Assembly: GCF_000337535.1 (NCBI RefSeq)
Contig: NZ_AOIP01000032.1
Location: 1 to 64,000, forward strand
DNA: 64,000 nucleotides
Reading direction: 5' to 3'
Origin: Natrialba aegyptia DSM 13077
GTDB taxonomy: Archaea; Halobacteriota; Halobacteria; Halobacteriales; Natrialbaceae
Made by a program: the position numbers and the translations under genes. Shown here one piece after another: positions 36,819 through 43,901 of this stretch. Position 1 is the first letter of the stretch. The number at the start of each line of letters is the position of its first letter. Below the pieces are notes generated by a model, which worked only from the letters and a program-made list of their open reading frames with translations, did not search any database and was not told the origin of the DNA.

Positions 36819-36854
36819 AAGGGTATGCCGGGCACCACGAGCTGGCATACCCTT
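36819..36854. promoter_or_regulatory. 11-bp perfect inverted repeat over a start codon
   Basis: aagggtatgcc (36819-36829) and ggcataccctt (36844-36854) are perfect complements around a 14-base loop. The left arm contains the ATG (36825) of the gene that follows. In RNA it would hide the start codon; in DNA it could be an operator. Confidence 0.6.
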
Positions 36855-37832
36855 CTCGAGACCGTCGCGGAGTTACCACCCGATGCGACACTCCTCACGC
36901 CACTCTCGCGGGACCCCTTCCGGATAACTGAGACGCAGGAACACCGGCTTTTCGTCGAGTACAAACGCGAATCTGAGACGGTTCCGCTGCAACGCGAACA
37001 GTTCGAGACGCTGCTTCAACGAGTTCAGGACGCGGCCGGCGGCTTCAGTCTTGATCGGCTTCCCTCGGAGGCGGAACCCTACGCGACGGTGCTCAGTCTT
37101 CATCCGCAGTTTGAACTCGATGACAAGGCTGGAACGCTGACCGAAACCGACACGCCATCCGGCTCTCCGCTCGTCGATACAGATGTCGGCTTCGAGTCCG
37201 GTTCGGCTGCCGCCACAAAGCGCACGGAGCGCGAAGAGCCCGAACTCCCCGTCTACGCCGACGCCCTGCTGTTGATCGACGCTCTGGAGCGACACGATCC
37301 AACCGCACTCGACGGGATGGAGACGGCGGCGTTGGTCAATCTCTATACGCTCCTCTCGGACGTGCAACGAAACGCCGACGACCTTCGACAGGATGTCAGT
37401 GCCGTCTTGCTCGATCGACTCCACCACGATCACCCGGTGAACGGACAATACGGGTCCGTCCAGCGGACTGCCCGCCGAAATCGCTCGCTCAAGGACGACG
37501 AGGACGTACTGACCGTCCTGGCGGACGCCGGAATCGACCCCGAGCGCGTCACGAGCGTGGACCCGGCGAAGGTCGACGAGGCGCTCGCGGTGACTGAACT
37601 CGCCGAATCCGCGGTGTACGAGATCGAACGCAGCGAGTACGTCCGCAAAGCCGAGGTCGATGAGGAAGAGAAAGAATCGCGACTGCAGGGGCTCAAGGAT
37701 CAACTCACCGGGACGGACGAGGAAACCGACGAACTGCAGCGAGAAATCGAAGCCCTGGAGGCGCGTATCGACGATCTCACCAGCTTCGATTCCGGTGCGT
37801 CGTTTCGCTCTCCATCCGGTGGGGAAACCTGA
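36825..37832 (+). CDS. uncharacterised protein with C-terminal coiled coil
   Basis: 335 residues, no family recognised. The N-terminal 90 residues look globular (LLTPLSRDPFRITETQEHRLFVEY), a variable acidic linker follows, then a helical middle (ALLLIDALERHDPTALDGME). Residues about 275-320 form a heptad-rich coiled coil (VRKAEVDEEEKESRLQGLKD ... ELQREIEALEARIDDL). A DNA-associated or structural role is possible, but nothing fixes it. Its start codon is inside an 11-bp inverted repeat and its stop inside a 13-bp duplication. Confidence 0.7.
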   Translation: MPGTTSWHTLLETVAELPPDATLLTPLSRDPFRITETQEHRLFVEYKRESETVPLQREQFETLLQRVQDAAGGFSLDRLPSEAEPYATVLSLHPQFELDDKAGTLTETDTPSGSPLVDTDVGFESGSAAATKRTEREEPELPVYADALLLIDALERHDPTALDGMETAALVNLYTLLSDVQRNADDLRQDVSAVLLDRLHHDHPVNGQYGSVQRTARRNRSLKDDEDVLTVLADAGIDPERVTSVDPAKVDEALAVTELAESAVYEIERSEYVRKAEVDEEEKESRLQGLKDQLTGTDEETDELQREIEALEARIDDLTSFDSGASFRSPSGGET

Positions 37833-37853
37833 TCACAATCCCTGATCACAACC
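37828..37853. repeat. 13-bp tandem duplication over a stop codon
   Basis: cctgatcacaatc (37828-37840) is followed directly by cctgatcacaacc (37841-37853), 12 of 13 bases alike. The first copy carries the TGA of the coiled-coil gene. Confidence 0.7.
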
Positions 37854-37973
37854 GCCCGCATAGCGATGACCTTCCCATAGTGACTGCTCCACGATTAAAG
37901 CACAGCCTGCTGTGGCAGACATACGTCTGACGCTCCATAACGCTTATTCGCGCGGAAACGGCTTGTATGAGCA

Positions 37974-38786
37974 ATGGCCGGGTTAGACGATGTGTTCGGG
38001 CAGCTCTTCTCGAACGCCGATGCCGTCGCTCTCTTTTCACCGAGTAGCTCCGATTACGAACGCTGTCAAACAGCCGACGACCTCGACGTACTCGTCGTCG
38101 CCACCACCAACGATGTCGGCGCAGAGACGTTCGTCGAACTCCCCCTCGAGTTCGAGGACGTTGCCGAACGGATCAGCTTCGGCCTCGAGGGGGCGCTCGA
38201 GCAGGACGTTATCGAGGACGGCGACGAACTCGTCTGTGCGACGCGCGTCTTCGGGGACGAAATCGACACCATCTCGCGCGTGCGAGCCAACGCGGACGAC
38301 CGGACCGGGATCTACGACCTCTTCGCGAAGTCGCGGGCCGAACCGACCGTCATCAAAGCCGTCCTCGAACTCGCGATTGAACTCGGCAAGAAGGGTCAGA
38401 AGGGCAAGCCGGTGGGAGCACTCTTCGTCGTCGGCGATGCGGGAAAGGTGATGAACAAGTCTCGGCCGCTGTCGTACAACCCCTTCGAGAAGTCACACGT
38501 TCACGTCGGCGATCCGATCGTGAACGTCATGTTGAAGGAGTTCTCTCGGCTCGACGGCGCGTTCGTCATCTCCGATGCGGGGAAAATCGTCTCAGCCTAT
38601 CGGTATCTCGAGCCATCCGCGGAGGGTGTCGACATTCCGAAAGGGCTCGGCGCACGCCACATGGCCGGCGGCGCGATCACGCGCGATACGAACGCGATCA
38701 CGATCGTGCTGTCGGAAAGCGATGGGCTCGTCCGGGCGTTCAAGGCCGGCGAGCTCATCATGGAGGTCGATCCGGAGGCGTACTGA
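37974..38786 (+). CDS. dacZ: diadenylate cyclase DacZ
   Basis: 270 residues. The N-terminal 110 residues form the archaeal pyruvate-kinase-like/GGDEF-lacking accessory domain. The rest is a DisA_N cyclase domain with DGA at 194-196 (SRLDGAFVISDAG) and RHM at 228-230 (GLGARHMAGGAITRDTNA), the equivalents of the DGA and RHR catalytic motifs. It condenses two ATP into c-di-AMP, which is essential in Haloferax. The TATA-like gcttattcg near 37942-37950 suits a leaderless start. The channel gene begins one base after its stop. Confidence 0.9.
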   Translation: MAGLDDVFGQLFSNADAVALFSPSSSDYERCQTADDLDVLVVATTNDVGAETFVELPLEFEDVAERISFGLEGALEQDVIEDGDELVCATRVFGDEIDTISRVRANADDRTGIYDLFAKSRAEPTVIKAVLELAIELGKKGQKGKPVGALFVVGDAGKVMNKSRPLSYNPFEKSHVHVGDPIVNVMLKEFSRLDGAFVISDAGKIVSAYRYLEPSAEGVDIPKGLGARHMAGGAITRDTNAITIVLSESDGLVRAFKAGELIMEVDPEAY

Positions 38787-38787
38787 C

Positions 38788-39552
38788 ATGAACTGGCAGA
38801 CCCTTATCGACGAGCCGGCCGTCATAGCTGCGGCGGTGCTCGTACTCGGGCTGGTCATCGGCTACCTGGTCGGTCGACTCAACAAGGAACTGCTCTCGGC
38901 CTCAGGTGTGCCAGAAGCCGTTGAGGGGACGCCGTTCGAGCGCACCGCCCAGTCGATCGGTACCTCGTTGGTCGACATCGTCGCCAGATTGAGTTCGTGG
39001 TTCATTTACGGGATCGCCGTTCTGACGGCGATTCATATCGCGCAATTACTCGACACCGAGGCGTTCTGGATTCGCGTCGTCGAGTACATCCCGCAGGTGT
39101 TCATCGCCGTCCTCGTGCTCATCTTCGGGTTCATCGTCGCGGACAAGGCGGAGTTAGCCGTCAGTGAGTATCTTCGCAGCGTCAAACTCCCCGAAGCCTC
39201 GCTTATTCCTCGGGTCCTCAAGTACTCCGTCCTGTACGTCGCCTTTCTCATCGCACTGGGGCAGATCGGCGTCTACGTCCTGCCACTGCTCATCCTGCTT
39301 GCCGTCTACGCACTCGGCCTCGTCTTCGTCGGTTCCGTCGTCTTTAAGGACTTCCTGATCTCGAGTGCCGCAGGGATTTACCTGCTGCTCAACCAGCCCT
39401 ACGGAATCGGCGATCGGGTCCGTATCGGCGACCAGGCCGGTATCGTCCAGGAAGTCGACCTCTTCGTCACCAAAATCGAAGACAACTCCGAGGAGTACAT
39501 CATCCCGAACCGGAAGGTCTTCGAAGACGAACTCGTTCGTATCCGGGACTGA
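38788..39552 (+). CDS. MscS-like mechanosensitive channel, coupled to dacZ
   Basis: 254 residues from the ATG at 38788, one base past the dacZ stop; long in-frame upstream sequence is antisense-like noise inside dacZ. An N-terminal membrane helix (VIAAAVLVLGLVIGYLVG), further helices at about 70-90, 105-125 and 150-190, then the MscS beta domain (SAAGIYLLLNQPYGIGDRV, IGDQAGIVQEVDLFVTKI) ending shortly after NRKVFEDELV. It lacks the large C-terminal cage. Tight linkage to dacZ suggests c-di-AMP and turgor control act together, which is inference. Confidence 0.88.
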   Translation: MNWQTLIDEPAVIAAAVLVLGLVIGYLVGRLNKELLSASGVPEAVEGTPFERTAQSIGTSLVDIVARLSSWFIYGIAVLTAIHIAQLLDTEAFWIRVVEYIPQVFIAVLVLIFGFIVADKAELAVSEYLRSVKLPEASLIPRVLKYSVLYVAFLIALGQIGVYVLPLLILLAVYALGLVFVGSVVFKDFLISSAAGIYLLLNQPYGIGDRVRIGDQAGIVQEVDLFVTKIEDNSEEYIIPNRKVFEDELVRIRD

Positions 39553-39586
39553 GACCACCCGCAAATCGGATACGGATACAGACCGC

Positions 39587-40408
39587 TTACTCCAGCGAGA
39601 GCCCGGGATGCCACCGATCCGCCCCCGCCTCGCGCTTGATCGCATCCATTCTTGCGAGCAAGTGCGTCGCAAGCGTCGCCGTTTCGGCCGCACGGGACTC
39701 GCCTTCCGTTCTGAACTCGCCAGTCTGACGGTTCGCGTAGACGGAACAGACCGCACCGGCGCGCAGCCCGTAGATGTTCGCGAGCGTGAAAATCGAACTC
39801 GCCTCCATTTCGATGTTCTTGACGTTCGCCTCGACGAGTTCATCGATCAGGTCGTCCGCGCCGGCGGCTTCGAACTCGTCGTAGCCGGGACGGCCCTGGC
39901 CGGCGTAGAAGGAGTCGGCGCTCATCGTGATGCCGGTGTGGTAGTCGTAGCCGAGTCGTTCGGCGGCGGCGACGAGTGCGGAGACGACCTCGTAGTCCGC
40001 GCTCGCGGGGTAATCCTCGCGGACGTATTCGTCGCTCGTGCCCTCCTGTCGGACCGCGCCGGTGCTGATAACGAGGTCGCCGACGTCCATGTCGGCCTGG
40101 ATCGCCCCGCAGGAGCCGACCCGAATGAACGTCTCGCAGCCGACGCGGGCCAGTTCCTCGACGGCGATCGCGGCCGACGGGCTGCCGATTCCGGTCGAGG
40201 TGACCGAAATGGGCGTGTCCTCGTAGGTGCCGGTCGCGGTCCGGTACTCGCGGTGGTGAGCGCGAATTTCGTGGTCGTCCCAGTGGGCCACGATCTTCTC
40301 GAGGCGTTCGGGATTGCCGGGCAGGAGGACGGTATCGGCCACGTCCGCGCCGCTGACCTCGAGATGGTACTGTACGTCTGCGTTCGGGTCTTCGCTGTCG
40401 CCGGTCAT
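39587..40408 (-). CDS. udp: uridine phosphorylase (nucleoside phosphorylase family I)
   Basis: 273 residues from the ATG at 40406-40408; codons further upstream are antisense to the DUF488 gene. Motifs: LLPGNPERLEKI, VTSTGIGSPSAAIAVEELA, FIRVGSCGAIQADMDVGD and NIEMEASSIFTLA, the phosphate- and base-binding sites of NP-I phosphorylases, with the EMEASSIF form of uridine phosphorylases. It releases uracil and ribose-1-phosphate from uridine. Together with cytidine deaminase and the BMP transporter on the same strand it makes a pyrimidine nucleoside breakdown set. Confidence 0.9.
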   Translation of the reverse strand: MTGDSEDPNADVQYHLEVSGADVADTVLLPGNPERLEKIVAHWDDHEIRAHHREYRTATGTYEDTPISVTSTGIGSPSAAIAVEELARVGCETFIRVGSCGAIQADMDVGDLVISTGAVRQEGTSDEYVREDYPASADYEVVSALVAAAERLGYDYHTGITMSADSFYAGQGRPGYDEFEAAGADDLIDELVEANVKNIEMEASSIFTLANIYGLRAGAVCSVYANRQTGEFRTEGESRAAETATLATHLLARMDAIKREAGADRWHPGLSLE

Positions 40409-40435
40409 CGAGTGGCGGCGATTCGCACCGACGCC

Positions 40436-40445
40436 GTATATAAAT
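40436..40445. promoter_or_regulatory. TATA box shared by udp and the DUF488 gene
   Basis: gtatataaat is centred about 28 bases before the plus-strand ATG at 40469 and about 32 bases before the minus-strand ATG at 40408. With only 60 bases between the two starts, no other AT-rich word is available, so one nearly symmetrical TATA box seems to serve both directions. Confidence 0.55.
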
Positions 40446-40468
40446 GCGGGGCGGCCGTATCGATGGGT

Positions 40469-40894
40469 ATGGCACGCGGAACCCTCACGGACACGTACGT
40501 CGCCGCGCTCCAGCACGAGTTCGCCGACGTGCCCGCGGACGCGACGCGAGTCGGCGTCGTCCGCAGTCCGACCTCGTGGTTTCACGCCGCGGTCGACGAG
40601 AACGTTCCCGAACTCGGGCCGCCGGCCGACCTGCTCGACGCGATCCGCACCGCCGAAGAGGACCTCAAGATGCGCGGCATTTGCGACGAGGAAGCCCACA
40701 ACGCCGCGTGGGACCAGGTCGCGTTCGGAGACGCCTACCGCGAGCACCTCGCGACGGCCGACGAGGCGCGGACGGCACTCGCGGCCCTCTCGACGCGGCT
40801 CGACGACGGCGAGGACCTGGCGCTCGTCTGCTACGAAAACACCGAGAAAAAACGCTGCCATCGAACGATCCTTCGCGCTGAACTCGAGCGGTAG
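40469..40894 (+). CDS. DUF488-family protein
   Basis: 141 residues from the ATG at 40469 (MARGTLTDTYVAALQHEF); an ATG two codons earlier is also possible. The DUF488 C-terminal signature LALVCYENTEKKRCHRTIL is clear, and RSPTSWFHAAVDENV lies in the centre. DUF488 proteins are small Rossmann-like folds of unknown function. Sandwiched between udp and cdd on the opposite strand, so a link to nucleoside salvage is possible only by position. Confidence 0.75.
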   Translation: MARGTLTDTYVAALQHEFADVPADATRVGVVRSPTSWFHAAVDENVPELGPPADLLDAIRTAEEDLKMRGICDEEAHNAAWDQVAFGDAYREHLATADEARTALAALSTRLDDGEDLALVCYENTEKKRCHRTILRAELER

Positions 40895-40919
40895 CGTCGG
40901 CGCTCGAGCCACAAGCCGG

Positions 40920-41393
40920 CTACTCCAGGGTCTCCTCGGTGATCGTATTCGGCAAGAGTTCACCGAGCGTGTACTCGGTTACCTGAATCGCAGTCACATC
41001 CGCTTCGTCGTCGGTATTCTCGTCGCTCACGTCTCCTTCGTCGCACCACACCACGAGTTCGTCGTCGCAGAACTCGGCCAGCGTCTGCCGGCACATCCCA
41101 CAGGGCGTGACGCCGTCTCGTCGGTCGGAACTCACGGCGAGGTGACTGAACTCGCGGTGGCCGTTCTTGACCGCTTCGGCGATGGCGACCTCCTCGGCGT
41201 GGAGGCTGTTGCTGAAATTGGCGTTTTCGAGATTGCAGCCGACGAAGACGTCGCCGGCTTCGGTTTCGAGTGCGGCACCGACGCGGTACTCGGAGTAGGG
41301 GACGTGGGCGGCTGACTGGGCGTCGCGGGCGGCCGCGACGAGGGCGGTACGGTGATCGGTGGCGACGCTATTGCTGTCGTCGTGCGGAGTCAC
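40920..41393 (-). CDS. cdd: cytidine deaminase
   Basis: 157 residues from the GTG at 41391-41393 (TPHDDSNSVATDH); a TTG nine codons upstream is possible. Family motifs: HVPYSEYRVGAALET, GCNLENANFSNSLHAEEVA (zinc His, catalytic Glu) and TPCGMCRQTL (two zinc Cys). Converts cytidine to uridine, feeding uridine phosphorylase. A variable acidic tail (DEGDVSDENTDDEAD) lies after the core. Confidence 0.93.
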   Translation of the reverse strand: MTPHDDSNSVATDHRTALVAAARDAQSAAHVPYSEYRVGAALETEAGDVFVGCNLENANFSNSLHAEEVAIAEAVKNGHREFSHLAVSSDRRDGVTPCGMCRQTLAEFCDDELVVWCDEGDVSDENTDDEADVTAIQVTEYTLGELLPNTITEETLE

Positions 41394-41494
41394 ACCGGAT
41401 AGTACCGCGAGTGAGCGCAAGAAGGCATCGACCGCTCTTCAGGTCTAGGTCCAGATCCAGTCCAGGGAATGGGATCCACCGTGCTACCCGGCTC

Positions 41495-41573
41495 ATACGG
41501 ACTGCTGTAAGTCATTTCCGGCGCAACCGCAGGACAGACAGTTGCGCCGGTAAATCGTTACGGCAGACCGTAT
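41495..41573 (-). terminator. 79-base imperfect hairpin after the nucleoside ABC operon
   Basis: The arm 41495-41527 pairs with 41541-41573 around a 13-base loop. The inner ten pairs (ccggcgcaac/gttgcgccgg) are perfect, the outer part (atacggactgctgtaa against ttacggcagaccgtat) has two mismatches, and a small internal loop and one bulge lie between. The outermost base is the first base of the permease stop codon. It may act as a transcript end or mRNA-protecting structure, or be a small inverted-repeat element. Confidence 0.55.
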
Positions 41574-42619
41574 CAGTCCTCGCCGGACTCGTAGTGGTCG
41601 CCGGCGGCGTCCGGCAACCGCGTCCGGCCGACGAGCACGAGGACGACGATGACCGACATGTGCGGGATCGTGCGAATCAGTTCGGTCGGGATCGCGTAGC
41701 CGGCCGACTGCAGTGCAGTCTGGAGCGAGTTCAGTCCCGCGAAGAGGAACGAACTCAGAACGGCACCGACGGGGTGGTAGTTCGCGAGGAGGTAGGTCGC
41801 GATCGCGATGAACCCGCGGCCGTTGATCGCCGTGTCGCCGCCGCCGGCGAACGTCCCGAGGGTGCCGAGCGCGAAGCCGGCACCGCCGAGGCCGGCGAAG
41901 ACGCCCGAGAGCAACACCGCAGCGTACCGGACCTTGCGAACGTCGACGCCGGCCGTATCGAGCGCCTTCGGATTCTCGCCGCTGGCGACGACCCAGCGGC
42001 CGAAGGTGGTTCTGGAGAGCAGGTACCAGCCCGCGAGCGTGCCGGCCAGCATGAGATAGACCTGCGGTTCCGTATCGAACAGGAGATAGCCGACGATCGG
42101 AATTTCCGACAGTCCGGGGACCGTCACGCTTCCAAAGCGCGCGACGCTCGCGGTGTTGGGGCTGCCGAAGACGATCCGCGACGCAAAGGGCGCGAGCCCC
42201 AGCGAGATGAGCCAGATCGCGAGACCGGCGATGATCTGGTCGGCCTTGAACTCGATGCAGACGATCGCGAAGATCAGCGCGAACAGGACGCTGACGAGGA
42301 TGCCGACCAGCAGTCCCCACCACAGGTTCGACACGCCCATCGTCGCGCCGCCGTCGCCCAGCCAGTAGACCGCGATGATCGAGCTAAACGCCGAGACGAT
42401 GAGCAGGCCCTCGATACCGATGTTGATGACGCCGCTTTTCTCGGCGAAGATGCCGCCGATCGCCGCGAGCGCGATCGGCACGGCGAGCCGGAGCGTCGAG
42501 GTCTGCCAGCTCGCGGGAGTCGCCCAGAGGAACGCCAGGACGATGGCGACGGCACTCAGACTCGCCGCGCGCGGGTGTCGACCGATGAACTCGCGCGTGC
42601 GGCGGAATCGCTTACGCAT
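41573..42619 (-). CDS. nucleoside ABC transporter permease 2 (YufQ/BmpF-like)
   Basis: 348 residues from the ATG at 42617-42619. About eight to nine hydrophobic segments with the branched-chain/sugar-type permease motifs IGGIFAEKSGVINIGIEGLLIV and the GENPKALDTAGVDVRKVRYAAVLLSG loop (read in parts). This second permease pairs with the one upstream; the start overlaps the upstream stop by eight bases. Forms the channel for nucleosides delivered by the BMP lipoprotein. Ends at the base of the long hairpin. Confidence 0.9.
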   Translation of the reverse strand: MRKRFRRTREFIGRHPRAASLSAVAIVLAFLWATPASWQTSTLRLAVPIALAAIGGIFAEKSGVINIGIEGLLIVSAFSSIIAVYWLGDGGATMGVSNLWWGLLVGILVSVLFALIFAIVCIEFKADQIIAGLAIWLISLGLAPFASRIVFGSPNTASVARFGSVTVPGLSEIPIVGYLLFDTEPQVYLMLAGTLAGWYLLSRTTFGRWVVASGENPKALDTAGVDVRKVRYAAVLLSGVFAGLGGAGFALGTLGTFAGGGDTAINGRGFIAIATYLLANYHPVGAVLSSFLFAGLNSLQTALQSAGYAIPTELIRTIPHMSVIVVLVLVGRTRLPDAAGDHYESGED

Positions 42620-43901
42620 CGTCCTCACCCCCGGATTCGTCGGCCACCTTGTTGTTGTCGTCGGGAACGCTTCCCCCGTCGGCTCTGGCGGGTTTCGGTG
42701 AGCGAACGTCAACGTACCGCGTCCCGATCATGCGGAAGAACTCCGGCATCGCGACGAAGAGGATGATCAACCCGGAGAGAATGCCGACCAGGTCGGGCGG
42801 CACGTTCGTCGCGGAGCCGATTGCGCTCTTGCCGCTATCGAGCATGCCGAACAGGAACGCCGATGCGCCGACGCCCAGCGGATTGCTGCCGGCCAGCACC
42901 GAGACGGCGATCCCATCGAACCCGATCGACGGGACGTTCTTGAGCCACCGTCCGTGGACCATCAGCACCCAGAACGCGCCGGCGACGCCGCCGAGTGCGC
43001 CCGAAAGCGACATGGTCGCGACGGTCATGCGCTTCTCGTCGACGCCGCCGTAGGCGGCTGCGGCCGGCTGAATGCCGCTCGTGCGGAGTTCGTAGCCGAA
43101 CGAGGTGCGGGAGAACAGCCAGGCGATGCCGAGCATGAGCACGACGGCGAACCCGAGCGCGAGCAGCGAAAAATCCACCCGTTCGTCGAATCCGATGTAC
43201 GGAATGGTCGGAACCTCGGCGTACTCCGGGACCGGCGCAGTTTGTGCGGTAGTGCTGTTGTTATCCTGGAACTGCCAGGACAGTAGCGTCGACGTGATAC
43301 CGACCGCGACGAAGTTGAGCATGATCGTCGTGATCACCTCGTTCGCGTCGGCGTAGGCCTTCAGGGCTCCCGGAATCGCGCCGTAGAGGCCGCCACCGAT
43401 CGCGCCCGCGAGCACGCCGAGGGGGATGAGAACGAGCATCCCGACCAGGCCGCCAGGAACGATCGATTCCGCGAAGACGACGGTGATGGCCGTCACGAAC
43501 CCGCCGATAACGAGTTGGCCTTGTGTTCCGATGTTGAGGAGGCCAGCGCGAAACGCCACCGCGACCGACAATCCCGCGAAGATCAGCAGCGTCGTCTGCT
43601 GGAGCGTCTTCGCGAGGCTCAAGTTTGTCGGCGACCAGCCACCCTGCAGCGGGTTGCCAAGCGCCCCAAGGAACAGCTCGTAGAAGACCTGCATCGGGTT
43701 GTAACAGAACGTCACGCCGGCTATGTCGAGTCCGGACCGACACGAGGCGACGCCGCCCGAGACGAAGACGAACGCACCGCCGACGAGCACCGCTGCGAAC
43801 AGCGCCGCGACGCTAATGGCGATCCGTTCCATGGCTGACGCCCGGACAAGCCGTTCGAGGAGTCGCCGTATCCGACCGGGCGCATCCGAATCCGAACTCA
43901 T
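42612..43901 (-). CDS. nucleoside ABC transporter permease 1 (YufP/BmpE-like)
   Basis: 429 residues with about nine hydrophobic segments. Signature parts: LLIFAGLSVAVAFRAGLLNIG, TQGQLVIGGF, ADANEVITTIMLNFVAVGI and SGIQPAAAAYGGVDEKRMTV. These match the BmpE/YufP half of Med-family nucleoside importers. A periplasm-facing insert with two cysteines (VASCRSGLDIAGVTFCYNP) follows helix 1; a disulfide is possible outside the cell. Start overlaps the ATPase stop by four bases. Confidence 0.9.
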   Translation of the reverse strand: MSSDSDAPGRIRRLLERLVRASAMERIAISVAALFAAVLVGGAFVFVSGGVASCRSGLDIAGVTFCYNPMQVFYELFLGALGNPLQGGWSPTNLSLAKTLQQTTLLIFAGLSVAVAFRAGLLNIGTQGQLVIGGFVTAITVVFAESIVPGGLVGMLVLIPLGVLAGAIGGGLYGAIPGALKAYADANEVITTIMLNFVAVGITSTLLSWQFQDNNSTTAQTAPVPEYAEVPTIPYIGFDERVDFSLLALGFAVVLMLGIAWLFSRTSFGYELRTSGIQPAAAAYGGVDEKRMTVATMSLSGALGGVAGAFWVLMVHGRWLKNVPSIGFDGIAVSVLAGSNPLGVGASAFLFGMLDSGKSAIGSATNVPPDLVGILSGLIILFVAMPEFFRMIGTRYVDVRSPKPARADGGSVPDDNNKVADESGGEDDA

